A stretch of DNA of 64,000 nt. It comes from Bryopsis sp. KO-2023 (taxonomy: Eukaryota; Chlorophyta; Ulvophyceae; Bryopsidales; Bryopsidaceae). Made by a program: the position numbers and the translations under genes. The stretch covers positions 6,851,501-6,915,500 of the forward strand of contig BSYQ01000005.1 in assembly GCA_030272585.1 (NCBI GenBank), in the 5' to 3' direction. Below, one piece after another: positions 21,401 to 33,500 of the stretch. The first letter of the stretch is position 1; the number at the start of each line of letters is the position of its first letter. The notes beneath the pieces were generated by a model. It made no database searches. It was given only the letters and a program-made list of their open reading frames with translations, and was not told the origin of the DNA.

Positions 21401-24400
21401 AAGTCCGCGCAAGCTTAGATTATAACTTCCGCTCGCTACCTCGCTTCGCAGTTTCACTTAGTCGGAAACCATAAGCTTCGCTCTTGTCAGACACTCTCCT
21501 GTAGTCCGCTGCTGTTGATATCCGCTGCGGCTTTTCATCCATTGCAGTTTTGGTCAATTCCAATGCCGCTGCAATTCCTTGGTCAGATTTCCACTTCCGT
21601 TTTCTTCATTTACAACTGATATTTTTCCTTCCTTCCACGGTACATCTTCGTTCTTCGCTCGGTAAAACGCTTGGTCGGATATCACTTAGGCACAACACTC
21701 CATTCGTTACGTTTATCCGCTAGTATATAAGCGGTCATCAGTGTAGAGATTTGTCCGAGGCCAAATCCTATGCGGATACCCCCAGGATCTCACTAAGCTG
21801 GTTGACTGCTAGAGTCCCCACTTAGCAGCGAGAGCCAGTACACCGATGAGAAGTCCGGCTGATCTCTCAGCTTCTTCTCTCTTCAACGTCCCTACGAATC
21901 TCCCATGAGTTTCTCCGCCGCAACACCTCAGAACAATAGCCGCTCGAGCATATCCATAACATGTATGGCCACTGCTATAGAGATTTGTCTGAGGCCTACA
22001 TTTCCCCCAGGATCTCATCGAATCACAATCCGCTGGTTGGCTACTAGAGTCCCTACGTAGCAGCGAGAGCCAGTATATGCAGCAGAGCGTCCGGCCATTC
22101 CCTGACCTCTTCGTCCTTTCTGCTCCAGTGCTATTGTCTTCAGTGGTCCGCTCCAATGTTTTTCCGAGTTTGGGTCTTCAAATAATGTCCGCTCCTTCTT
22201 CGGCGGTTTGAATTAATCCGCCCTGGTGGTCCAATTTAATCCACCCTGGCGATTCTTTGTTGTCTTCGGCCAATCCTCTGATGCTTTGGTAAACCCCCAT
22301 AAGTCTCCAATACATCCTCAGCTTCAGAACATCCATAATCCGCTCGTGACTGAGTCAATCGTTGCATAGCTACCCTCACGCCTCCAAGTCGGTTGTTGAT
22401 CAGAACTTCCGCTTAGTGTTGTCCGCTAGGTCGCTCCAACGTTCGCTTTGACGCCCTTTCATTCGTTCCTAATTGTACGTGCGACCGTGATCCTCAAATT
22501 CCGCCGTGGCTGATATTTTCCGCCTTGACTGATTTTTTCCCGCTTTGGCTCTTTGAGATCATCAATTCCGCCTTCATATTCCGCTCACTGGAATTGTGTC
22601 GCTTCTTCAGGCACAATATCCGCTTCCACAGGCACAATTCCGCTTCTGCAGCACAATTTCCGCTTCTGCAGGCACGATATCCGCCTTAAGTACTGGATTT
22701 TGTCCGCCCAAATGCTTCTTGTCTTCGTATTCGCTAGCAATGTGATTCCGCCAAGATTAACCCGCCAGTCATATCCCAACAGGCTTAATCCGCTGGTCAC
22801 AATCCGCCAGTCGAATACCCTTCAAGTTCTCTTCAGAACTTCGCTTCTTCCGCCGTAGTCGAAGTTGCTTTTTTTTCCTGACAAGTGCATTATCCGCTTC
22901 AGTTGCTGTTTCCGCCAACTGATGTACAATTAATCCGCCCGAACGAATTCAGTCACTCAGCTGTATGTGTCTTCCGTCTGCACGGGTCATAGTTCAGGAT
23001 TTATTTCGGTTTCTTTCTTTGCTCGGCTTCTGTGATAATCCGCCCTTCGGTCAGTTCCACGTCCGCTCGAGTTTCCTTCGTTGGAGAACAGTAATTTTTG
23101 AATGTCCGCACATTCCTTCTTTTGTTTTCCATTGCATGAGCCGCCACCTCCGTCGTCTTTGGATCCTTCTCACGGCATCGCTTTGTATGTAAACTTCCCA
23201 AAGTTTCACGGTTGCGTCTATAGGTAGTAAATCACCAACTGAGTATTTCCGCTTACTCCATCCCTATAGAATCGCAATGTGTGCTCATTTTTCGAGCCCG
23301 CTATCTCTTCGATACTGTCTAGATCCAAACACGAGTCGATTCTTTTCACCGCAGATAGTCCGCTCTCATCAATGCTCGGTTAGTCCCCAAGTTCCGCCAC
23401 TTCAAACTTGTTGACTTCCACGCGAAATACACTCCATATACCTTCCGCCACAGAGATTACCTTTTAACCCCCGCCTTCCAAAGAACCTTGGAAATAGTCT
23501 GCCAGCAACAAGACGGTCTTGTCCGCACTATCCATTTAGATACCACTAAATAGAAAGTTCCGCAAGAAAGAGTTAAAGGAATGTCAGTCCGTCGACTTCC
23601 GCTCCTCAGACAAATAACTCGGGTACCACTTGGCAGTGTTCACCTTCCCCGATAGTTTTTGTCTCTCTTTTACCTTGCACGTCCAAAGTTAAATCGCCTT
23701 TGGATAATCCCCTTGGTCCTCCTTCTGCGCGCTTGTGGCTTGGCAAATCCGCTCTTGATCCTATTTTCAGCGAGGTTTAGTTTGCTGGAAGTCAATGCAC
23801 GCCTTCCCGAGAAGAAAGTATCCAGGTAACCCCCGTTGGGTTACCCCTTGTTCGAACAGCAGTTCCGCCTGAGGGGAACTGTGCATCCCTGCTCGCCCCT
23901 TGACAAGCGACTTCCCGACGTAACTAATCCGCTTAGCGGGTTAGCACATCTTGATTTTGGCTCCGGCTTGAGCCTCATCAAGTGTCGGAAGTCCTCCTCC
24001 TTTTTCTTCACGCTTGACTTGCCTCTGGAGGAAGACCTTCGTCTTCTCTTCAGTACCCTGAACGATAATCTCCAGCTCAACCGACTAGCGGGCCAGTGTT
24101 CGTACCACGGCTGTCCAGAACACTGGTTGAGGAGCTTGCCCCCGTTTTCCTGCTGCAAGACATCCCCGTCAGAGTTCCCGCTTTGTCGCCCAAACAGTCC
24201 CCTCTCAACTGTTGGTACTTCGCCCGAAGTCTTGAGCTCTTCATATCCTCTTCTGTCCGCTGGTTTCTGCACAATATGTGGCACTTCCGCCCTTGGTCTT
24301 GTATTGAACGAAAGCCTTGTAATCTGCCTTCCAAATCAGCATAGTCGTTCCTACTTGTAGTTTCACGCAAGTTCACCTTCAAAATCCGGCTCTAGCGGTC

Positions 24401-27400
24401 GTATTTAACCCGCTCTGGCTGTCTGATTTCATCCGCCTTTGGAATTTGTTTTGAAGTCCGCCCTTGAGCCCTTCATAGTCCGCCTGATGAAGCTTTAATC
24501 CGCCCGAAGGCTAAACTTTTAGTCCGCCTTCCAGGTGTTTAATCCGCCTAAGGGCTTAGTCCTCTTTAGTCCGCCCTCCAGGTCCGCTTCTCAGGTCCGC
24601 CTTCCTCAAGGTTGCGGTCTTGGACTACTTCAAATTATCGTGTTCCTCCTTGTCCAAGTTGAACTTTGCTGCTATAAGGAATCCTTCGGACGTTTAATGT
24701 CGAGTAAAGGCACACACCTTAACACAGGCGTTCACAACAACCAGGAATAGACCGTTCTCCCTATGGACAAGGGTGCCGACGGATTACCCGGTTCTGCACA
24801 TTTCACTGAATGGGCTGTCAATGCACAATACTCGAATTAAATTCTTCCTCCACACATATGTGCAGTCCGCTGACAGAGCTTGAAGCATCTTCTTTTTGTC
24901 GAACTTATTAACATCTTCAACAATCCGCCACACTCAGATGACTCTAAGGAGTTCTGGTGTGCGTTCCAACGCTTCGTTCTTCGCTCCAAGGTACTTGGTT
25001 TCCCTCTTAGTCCGCCTTTTGAAGAGGTTCACCACTTCTCTCTCGACTGGTATATTTCTCCACTTCAACAAATCTGCCCGCTCACTCGCCTTTAAGTGTA
25101 GCATCCCAGGAAACTCTGTTTTCCGCCCTGACCACCTGTCAGTGGATGCTCCGCGGTCGCTAGTTTGGACCTCTAGCGCGATTTGTTTGTTTGTCAACCT
25201 TCAACCAGATTGCTTCGCCTGGTTCAAGCTCTCCTAGCTTGGGTCTCTCAGTATACACCATAACAGTCTTGCCAGACTGGTTGAAACTACCGCACCTCAA
25301 TAGTCTCCCAAGCCTTTTTGTCCACGTGGTGCTCATTGCTTGGTATGGCGTTTTAGGCTGCTCTGGTTGCTCCACAAAGTTAGGCCTCGGCATGGATTGC
25401 GCCATCCCTGGTCTTTGGGATTTGTCCGGCCTTCTGGCATCCATCCATCGTGCACACCTGGATTTCCGCCTCTTTGTTGATTATGCTCCACGCATAACCG
25501 CCGCTTCCACGCTCAATCTTTATCTGCCTCCTCTCCAGCCAATCCGCGTTCAGCTATGCTTTTCGCCATTCCAGGAAGTCCCCATCCCCTGTTTCCGCTT
25601 GACAAGTAGCTAGCCAAATCTCTTTTAAAATATCCGCTCAGGAAATCCGCCCCAACTCTCTTTGAGGTGGGCGTTATCAGACCCGCTTCCTTGCGATTGT
25701 CCGATTGATTCGCTGCTTCCTTTGTCCGCGTTTTGGGTTTTTCTGGTAATGGTCTCTTATTTCTCAAGCATTTCTTATCTGCCCAGGAAACTATATATCA
25801 CACAAAGTGTAGTGGCACTTAAATTCCGCCACTTGCCCTCCATTGATCAGGCACTAGCCGCCTGTCTTGTAGTCTAATTCATCCTTCCAGGCTTGTTACC
25901 AAGACATAGTATTTCCGCTCTTGGTGACCACTATTCGCTGGAATCCGCTCTTGAGCAATGCTCAGTCAAGATTTATCCGCTTTAAGCTTCAAATAAGAGC
26001 TGTATTCCGCTTCTTTGATCGTGGTTCTTCCACCCTCTCAATGTTGGACAACTTCTTCAGTATACGGAAGCAAAGCACTCCTTGTCCCGACCACAAAGCT
26101 TCAAAACTTCCATTTACTCGCTTCTCGGTGTCTAGGATAGTTTGGAACCTTATAGTCCGCTTTGGAGTCAGCTTTGGAGTCCATTCTCCCCATCATCATT
26201 GCTGGATCCATCCATTCCATGCCTGCTTCAGTATTGTCCGGTTTAGGTCGAATCTGCTGGCGCCATAGGCTGCTCAAGCTAGTAATCCGCCTATACACTT
26301 TAGTGTTCCGCCATCTGAAGCAATATCCGCTCATGTCGTGGATATCTGTCGTTAGCTTCTTTCCAATTCCAATTCCAGTCAATCTTTCGCTTGCTGGTCC
26401 TTCAAGCTTTGGATTAAGCTCCTGGAAATCTCTATTTAGTGGCGCCCTTCTTAGGTCGGCCTACTTGTTCAAAATTTCCGCTTTAATCCCCAACTGACAG
26501 TAGTATTCCGCCTCCAGCAACTCTTGAAGTCTTGGTAATGATGCAATTCCGCTCCTTCATCCAAATGTGTCTTCTGTGGTAGGACTCATCTCCCTGGCAC
26601 TAAATAATCCGCTTCTCTGACAAGTTTCCTCCACTCCGACATGCTCTTATGCATCTTTTTCCGCATGCTTTGTCATTTGCAGGATCTTCCATAATTTTGT
26701 CCGCTCGTCAGCAGTAGAATCCATTCTTCAGCGCTCAACTCTCCCAGACACATAGCTTTTTCCGCTGATCCTTGAGTTTGCGCTTTTCCTTTAAATTATT
26801 TTGTCAGTAGCACTCCTTATCCGTTTGGTAGCTTTTTCCGCTCTTCAGGTTCGGTTAACTCAATGCCTTACACTGGCTAATACGAGTATAATCCGCCCTT
26901 ACTTCCAATCCACTTGATAATCCGCTTGTTCTCTTGCTTCTGACAAAAATCCGCTGACTCTTTGCTCGCGCTCCATGCTGTTCAAGCTTTGACAGAACAC
27001 GCTTGTCGGTGATCATATTTGAATGCTCCATATGATATATATATAAGCGCCAATATATGAAAACTTGGCTTCTACCCGCTCCAGGTTGGGTCTTGTATGG
27101 AGGTAGATGACTATAGACAATCCGCCATTTTATGGCCTTCGCCACTTGACTTTGCAAGCACCAATTTCCGCTTCTGCGGCCACAGAGTGTGATTAATGTC
27201 CGCCACAACATTAGCTTGGAATCTTCATCCATTTCCGCTTCAGCTTATGGCATTTACTCTTCATGAGCAGTTGAACTTTCCGCTCAAGCAATCACATATA
27301 ATCCCAGTAGCAGCTTCACCATCCGCTCTGGCTTTGTTGATTTCCGCTTGGCAGTTCTACTGTCTCCATATAAGCACATTTACTCCGCTCTTTGAATGCC

Positions 27401-29250
27401 TGTATTGTCTGTCACTTAGTCCGCTTGCACCTTTGCTGCATTGGAATTTCCGCTCAAGACACACACCCTCATCGCCTTTGCATTCTGCCTCAGCAGTCCG
27501 CGCTGACAGTCCGCCTTTGCCTTAGCTTTTAGTCCGCTTAGTGCAATAGTCTGACGGCTGTAATTTGGTCGATGAATACTCCTTAGACTTTTGGGTGTTG
27601 TTCTTGGCGCTAGACTTCCATGTATGGCTAGTATTGTGAGCCATATCCGCTCAATGGTTTGTGGTAGTGTCCGCCCTGACCAGACGTATGATTCCGCTTA
27701 GTCTTTCAGCCAATAGTCCTTGGACCTGATCATCCAGGTTGACTCTTTTATTTCCGCTCTGGCTCAGGTTCTTGACGGTCTAATTTAATCCGCCTGACGG
27801 TATAATTTAGTCCGCCTTGACGACCTCATTTAGTCCGCCTCTGCTATTCCGCTGTTGAAAAGAGAATGAATTTTTCCGCTCGTGATCCTCGGTTGGTTCC
27901 ATGGTAACTCGATTAGTTCCAAAGAATACCACCATACACTTCCACGGCATTAACCTCTAATTCTTCTTCTTCACTCAGCCCGGAATATCACAATCCGCTA
28001 CCACATCCATTAGACCTCAAAGTTTACCCACAAGATATCCGCTCAGAGCTTCAACAATGCTTCACTTGCCCGTTCATAACATTAAGTCACAAACATCCAA
28101 TGTGGCACTGCTATTGCGTGCTCCTTAATCAGATTCAAGCTCTCGAGAATGCTCGATAGCTCGCGGCAAGCTACATTTAATCCGCTCGTCTTATATCCGC
28201 TTGTGTGAGGTCTTGGCCTATTGAAAGTCCATTCCAAACGAACTATACTCTCCAACAGCTCCTTCTGCAACAAATCATTCTGCATACTTAATAGCTTAGC
28301 AGATGATTCCTTCTCTTCCGCCCTGCGTACTTAGCAGCTTTGCAGGCGGTTTAATCTCCCTCTTGGGTGCGTTGAACTCCACTATCGCTTGAACTCGGTT
28401 TGTAGGTAACTGGCAGGCCGCTCTTCCGCTCTCTATTAGCCTGGCGACTTCTTTTCTCTCTTTGTCTTCTTGTCGCTAGTTGTGCTTACATTCTTCCGCT
28501 ATGGTCCAACTCTTGGCAGTATAAAGTCTTAAGATCTTCGTCTTCTTCTCTTCGCACTGAAAATCCGCTCTTTTGCGGTTGCTAATCCGCTGGGTGATCA
28601 GCCCAGGCGGTTTGTGCGTTGATACAGACTCGTTTCTGCTCCTGCCGTGTAACACAACCTCCAGCTTCTGTTTCATGACCGCCTCCAACTCTTGATGTAT
28701 TAAAATCCGCCTCCAACGCGATCGTGAAACTACCGTAGTTCTAGCCTCGATAGTCCGCTGATATTCCGTGTTGTGTGTCCGCTGGTGCTCCTCCAAGCTC
28801 AACCGCTTCAGCTCACAACAACACCGCCTATTCTTCCTTCTCGTTGGAATATCATTGTCCGCCCAGCAGAGTGTAAGGGCAGCGGGTCACTGGGCCACTT
28901 TGCCCGCCTTCTGCCTCTGTCCGCTCTCACTCTCCGCCGTTTCTGTTTAACCGCTTTGGTGGACTTCGTTTTTCCGGCTCTGGCGAACTACCTCGGAGTT
29001 CTGTCCGCTCCCTTTTTCCGCGACCTATTTTGTCCGCTGCGCCATTTTGTCCGCTGTCAGACTCTGGCCTTTTCCATTCGCTGTCTGACTTTGGCTCGTC
29101 CGCTGCACTTCCGGCTCGCCATTTCCGCTCTGCGGCTTCCGATGTAACACTTCCGCTCCGCGGATTCCGCTCTGCCAAATTCCGCTGTAACATAGTGTGA
29201 CATGACTGTATGTCCGACAACGGAATTTCTGGCAGCTGTCACAGGCGCAG
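21400..29250. repeat. TCCGC zone of E2: one-strand dispersed pentamer over about 8 kb
   Basis: The word TCCGC (usually TCCGCC or TCCGCT) recurs at irregular 10-60 base intervals on the plus strand; by eye 9 copies in 24421-24600 and 11 in 27181-27540, where chance would give well under one. The complement GCGGA is rare on the plus strand. The intervening sequence is not repeated, so this is not an ordinary tandem repeat. No frame longer than about 175 codons is found and none looks like a protein. Confidence 0.8.
21744..22110. repeat. Imperfect direct duplication, offset about 235 bp
   Basis: The block TAGAGATTTGTCCGAGG ... CCCCCAGGATCTCA ... CTAGAGTCCCCAC ... AGCAGCGAGAGCCAGTA (from about 21744) returns from about 21978 with substitutions and small indels. 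Confidence 0.75.
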
Positions 29251-29816
29251 TCGTCGACTTCTTGCGCAGCAACTATCCGCCACCACGCGTTGGCCGTCCG
29301 TGTGTCAAACTTCCCTCACAAACGTTGACTCGAACTTGGTTCGTCCATAGGTGGTTCGTTTATAGGAGATCTTTGCAGATCTGCTGTAGATCTTCTTCCA
29401 GAAATTTACAGGTTCTGTCGAAACTCTGTCTTAGGGAAACTTAAGCTCTCAGCTTTCCTTTCCACTGCTTTTCGACCTCTTTCGACCTGTTTCGAACTCT
29501 TTTCGACCACTGTGCTGTCCTTTAGGTTAACAGTCACAAGGTCACCTGCAGATTTCTGTAGATCTGACCCTTAGATCTCTTCCTGCGACGGGTTCCTTTT
29601 CGTTTCCTTCTCCTCGCCTCTACCCCGACCTTTCCAGTGCTTACGAACTCGTCGCTCGCACTCGCGCTCCTTCGATCCCACCTAGCACCACCCCCTTTGG
29701 TGCCATCACTCCTTGCCCATCCCCTCTTGATAGGCACTTAACCTAGCCACTGACTTTTCGTCGTCAGGTGGCTCCTCCTACAGGGTCGTCCGTCCTCGTC
29801 GTTTAGGGACGCCCAA
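29251..29816 (-). other. Probable 5' leader of E2
   Basis: Lies between the PBS and the TCCGC zone. It has four TTTCGACC-type words (29470-29510) and several AGATCT palindromes (29365-29580). A 67-codon basic frame (29534-29737) is present but resembles no Gag. Role in dimerisation or packaging is only a possibility. Confidence 0.3.
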
Positions 29817-29828
29817 GCTCCGAAACCA
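29817..29828 (-). promoter_or_regulatory. E2 primer-binding site (initiator tRNA-Met)
   Basis: Minus strand TGGTTTCGGAGC, three bases inside the LTR. This is the key evidence that E2 replicates as an LTR element even though it has no pol. Confidence 0.88.
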
Positions 29829-29831
29829 AAA

Positions 29832-30028
29832 TGATAGGGGCCCTCCTCCAAGTGGAGGAGGGTAGAACGTGGGAACACAACACAATAGCAAACCTAGCCC
29901 CAAAGGTTACACAATGTCAAAAATACAACCCTTTAAGTACCGTCCACAACACACTAACCCCTTACTCTACAGTGACACACCCACTCACCGATGGGACATC
30001 TAGACACTAACCTCGTCACCTCGTATCA
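29832..30028 (-). repeat. E2 5' LTR (197 bp)
   Basis: Plus-strand ends TGATAGGGG...TCGTATCA. A 213-bp relative stands alone at 41793-42005. The GGGCCCTCCTCC...GGAGGAGGG segment near the plus-strand start is a short inverted repeat. Unrelated in sequence to the E1 LTR. Confidence 0.85.
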
Positions 30029-30033
30029 CTACC

Positions 30034-30945
30034 GCAATAGCACCGGGGGAGGACTTATTCGACATGAGAGAGGAGGAGCTTTTGGACTTGGATTTTAACG
30101 AAGAAATTGACTTCGGCAGTCCACCTCCTAGGCTCGAAGGTCCTAGTTCTGAACTGGAGGACGGGGAAATCAGGAATGATGAAGGGCCAAGCCAGGTGAC
30201 AGAGGTTCAGCGTGCGGTCCATCCACCGTTGGAGTTAGCTCCAACAGAAGCAGCACTTCGGGCTTTCCGAGAAAAGGTTAAGCTCAGGAGATTAAGGGCG
30301 GCTGCTCAGGACAAAGTGGATGCTGCACCTAGCGAAGTGAACCTGTCACGGGAGGATATCGAGGAGGCTTGCAACCCCATCACTGCGTCAGAGAAATGGC
30401 CGAAGGTCCAATATACTAACCCCAGGGACCGAGCCTTGCAAAATTACCGCGGCAACCGGCACTTTCACGAGTTGCCCATGTGCATTTGGTGCGGGAGAAG
30501 CCCAATGCAGGCAAGTGCTCAGCGGCTGACGCAGAAGAAGTATTCCGTCCTTCCTTGTGGGTATCACCTCGTGTGTGATGCTCATTGGTTGGCATACTCG
30601 ATGCTGGGGCGCATCGTCACGGCGGTCCAAAAAGTCGCGGAAGTGGACAACAAGTCCATCGCCACCGTCTCCCCATTCTCTCTACCTGCCCATATGTTGA
30701 AGCTGACACGCTCGACGTTCGAAGAAATCCCTCCGTTCCCGGCTGAGCACGAAAAGTTGCCACACTGCAACATGTGTGTGAAGCGGCAGCTCAAGGTGTC
30801 CGGCATCACAAGGGATCTGCCATTCCTTAAGTCCAAGAGGGTGGCTGCCGCATTTGATCCCTGTGTCCGGTATCGTGCAGTGCAGCAAGCGCATGCGCAG
30901 GAGCAGCGTGCTATCCAGCAAGCGCAAGCGCGGGAACAGCGTTAA
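30034..30945 (+). CDS. ORF3 C-terminal part in E3
   Basis: Open from the E2 junction to a TAA at 30943-30945; 293 codons from the first Met. Numbered from that Met (30064) the putative zinc ligands are C140, C143, C165, H168, C171, H174, C235 and C238. Two independent copies (E1, E3) keep all eight and both are free of stops, which suggests constraint on the protein. The Gln-rich end has an imperfect repeat (AVQQAHAQEQR/AIQQAQAREQR). Function unknown. Confidence 0.8.
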   Translation, partial: AIAPGEDLFDMREEELLDLDFNEEIDFGSPPPRLEGPSSELEDGEIRNDEGPSQVTEVQRAVHPPLELAPTEAALRAFREKVKLRRLRAAAQDKVDAAPSEVNLSREDIEEACNPITASEKWPKVQYTNPRDRALQNYRGNRHFHELPMCIWCGRSPMQASAQRLTQKKYSVLPCGYHLVCDAHWLAYSMLGRIVTAVQKVAEVDNKSIATVSPFSLPAHMLKLTRSTFEEIPPFPAEHEKLPHCNMCVKRQLKVSGITRDLPFLKSKRVAAAFDPCVRYRAVQQAHAQEQRAIQQAQAREQR

Positions 30946-31117
30946 GGAGGAGTTATCGTCGACCAAGTGTGTGCGTGCAGCAGCTGTCAGAGACGTCAGA
31001 GCAAGAGACAGGTCCAAGACAGTTGGGTGTGGGTATGGGAGTGGGTGAGTTTTGTGTTTGTGTTTTTGTGTTTTTTTTTGTTTTTCTTTGTGTTTTGGTG
31101 TGCGTGGGCGCCCACTT

Positions 31118-31134
31118 TTTGCGGGGGGGGCGTA
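31118..31134 (+). promoter_or_regulatory. E3 polypurine tract
   Basis: Plus-strand TTTTTGCGGGGGGGGCG immediately before the LTR, equivalent to 1846-1870. Confidence 0.65.
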
Positions 31135-31557
31135 TGTTAGTCTTTTAGCGCTATACGAGGTAGTTTGGGATAGAGCCGAGGGTGGCTGACGCATGTGGGT
31201 TCACGAGTAAGACAGATTAGACCCAGAGTTTGGGGCATGCGTCAGCGTACTACACTTAGGGGTACTTAAGAGGCCCACTCGTTGTTTTGACACTCATAGT
31301 TACTTTGTAAGAACTCGGGATTCGTGGGATTGGTGTGTTCCCGCTTGTGTGTGTGTTTGTGTGTGTGTGTGTGTTAAGTGTTTGCCTGACGCAATCACTT
31401 CCCAACCCAAGTGCTCTAGTAGCGTTCACAACCGCGCTAGCTAGAGAGTTGTCTAAAGCAACAAACCCCACAAGTATACTTGCGTTAGCCAGCAAGTTAT
31501 CACGAATCCAACCAACACAGCCGACCACTATTGCGTCACCCACAAGCTTCACTATCA
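31135..31557 (+). repeat. E3 3' LTR (423 bp)
   Basis: TGTTAG...CTATCA, same family as copies A-D with small differences (longer GT run, ATAGTTACTTTG in place of AATAAAG region). Confidence 0.93.
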
Positions 31558-33500
31558 GAGCGGATCGACAGAAATCTGTTGGGTAAATATGATAACGAGG
31601 CTATTCTGCAAGAGCGACTCGATCGACTGCAGGAATCAGCCCGTACCCAAGCTGAAGCTGTTGATCAGACCAATGCGCTCAGGGAGAAACAAATTCTGTC
31701 TCTGCAAGCCTCTCTGACAAAAGTTGCTGAAGGTATGCGCCTACAGCAGACAACGCTGGATAACCTTGCTAGGGCTACTGATGAGTCTCGGTGCGAGCAA
31801 GTCGACCACCAAGGCCAGCTAGATACACTCTCAGGCCTGGTAAGCCAGAGCCTAAAAGTGTTGCGGGACTTACACCAAGCCGAAGAACAACGCAAACAAA
31901 GAAGAGCGGACCGAGGCAGTGTGAGTTCTGATGACACTGCAGGAGGACACAGGTCGATGCAACTGATGGAGAAATTTCTATCAGACGCGACAGAGAAACA
32001 GCAGACTTTGGAAAGTAACCTATCCAAGTATGTTGATTCTAAGTTCAAAGAAACACTGAGTGCGTGGAAAAAACGGGAGAAAGTTCGAGTCCCGGCTCAG
32101 GACCCAGTTGTAGTGGGTATGATGGGAGCAGGAACTGGCACGGTCACTTTGCCGGCCACGACAGCTGCAGCCACAAGCGTTCCTTTTGTGTCATCCACTC
32201 CTCTTACCAGTATCCCATTTCCGGTACCACCTGTTCCGGATCTGAGTACTTTTACTGGTCTAACCACGTTAGGAGGATTGGGTGGTCGCAGCCCATCGAC
32301 AACTGTCGCAGACTCCGTGGGTGGAGGTTCTCCATCTTCCTGGGGATTATTTACATCCCCAAGAACACGGACGGCATGGAGTCTTGCGCCGCCACAAACT
32401 ATGGCAATGGGCGCACCATTCGGCCAAGCGGGTCAACTTGGCACAGCCAGACCCATACTTAGTGCCCCTGTAACGAGTGTGTTACCACCAACGACATCCA
32501 TGTTAACACAACCACTGACGACAGTTCCGCTGTCTGTCTTCTATCCAATCCCGGCTCTGAACACCCAACCTGGTAACCAACCAGGAAACCAACCAGGCAC
32601 CCAACCAAGTTTGGGACAATCCGTAAATCAATACGGAGCACCTTCCGCGAGTAACCCGTATTACGGGTGGGGTTCTTATCCCTCAACTCCATCAAGCCAG
32701 CCACAGGGTGGAAATCGATCTGGTGGTGGTGGAGGGGGACCCGGAGGTGGGCCTGGGGGTGGAGGCGGAGGCGGAGGAGGACCACCTGGAAGTGGAGGGG
32801 GATCTTTCCCTTCCGGACCAGGTGGAGGTGGGGGTGGTGGATGGCCGTACCACCCAGGTGGAGGTGGAGGTGGCGGAGGTGGAGGTGGGGGTCCTCCAGA
32901 CCCTAACCAAGGCTTTGCTGCTCCGCAAGATCGCCACGGACGGATTCCGTCATCCATTCGTATTCCTTTCCCAAAGGCCTTCTCAGGTGATGGTCAGCGA
33001 TGGATCAGAGATTGGCAACTAGAAATGACGGTCTATTGCCAGACTTTGGACATCGATGAGAGCGTATGGTTCAGGCTCTTCCGCAGTAACCTGACCGGAG
33101 CTGCTGCTCAGTGGCGAAACGTCCAGGATCTGCGTACAAGGGAAGGAAAAAGACATCCAATCACAAATTGGATTGAGTTTGTTGAGGAACTGGTCCAAGC
33201 ATTTGAACCCACCAGAATGTCTGATGTAGCCAGGCGCTCCTTACGGAACCTGAAACAGACTGGGTCAGTGCATCAGTACATTGTTGCTTTCCGAGAACAG
33301 GTGCTGAGGATTCCCAACATGACAGATGAAGAACAATACTTCTTCTTCGTGGACGGGTTAAAGTTCCATATCAAACAACAAACTGTGGCTCAAGTGCCGC
33401 ACGGCATTGAGTTGGCGATCCAGACGGCGGCTCGTCTTGATGCTATTGCCTCATCCGGAGGAGGAAACTTTCGTGGAAAGCAAATGGGGGACAGTAGAAC
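31558..33500 (+). pseudogene. gag: E4: gypsy gag fragment, 5' cut by E3 and 3' truncated
   Basis: Homologous to E1 gag in layout: coiled coil, Met/Gly segment (VGMMGAGTG versus VGMVGAGTS in E1), a Gly run (32718-32894) and a capsid block (RIPFPKAFSGDGQRWIRDWQ, NWIEFVEELVQAFE, LRIPNMTDEEQYFFFVDGLK). The zinc knuckle and pol are missing. Homology ends near SGGGNFRG; 33480-33520 already belongs to another sequence. The frame would start upstream of the E3 insertion; the Met at 31531 lies inside the LTR and is not the native start. Confidence 0.85.

Larger units (their letters stand above)
1..30028 (-). mobile_element. E2: giant LTR element without gag or pol (LARD-like), 3' end outside the window
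   Basis: The right end is a 197-bp LTR (29832-30028, TG...CA) followed on the minus strand by a primer-binding site (29817-29828). Everything to the left, apart from the inserted E1, shows no protease, RT, RNase H, integrase or capsid similarity. With E1 and its TSD removed, about 16.2 kb of interior is visible and it runs off the left edge. It interrupts ORF3 of E3: the base after the LTR continues that ORF at its CTACCGCAAT sequence. Seen: LTR, PBS, interruption. Known: large non-autonomous LTR elements (LARDs) have long non-coding interiors. Inferred: that all of 1-1425 and 15090-29831 belongs to one element; the other LTR is not in view. Confidence 0.6.
30029..31557 (+). mobile_element. 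E3: 3' end of an E1-family element, split by E2
   Basis: Contains the ORF3 C-terminal part, 3' UTR, polypurine tract and 3' LTR in plus orientation. Its left portion would lie beyond the left edge of the window, on the other side of E2. The LTR end joins directly to a gag sequence (E4). Confidence 0.85.

Noticed and set aside
29534..29737. Gag start of E2
   Set aside because: 67-codon Arg/Lys-rich frame without capsid or zinc-knuckle features.
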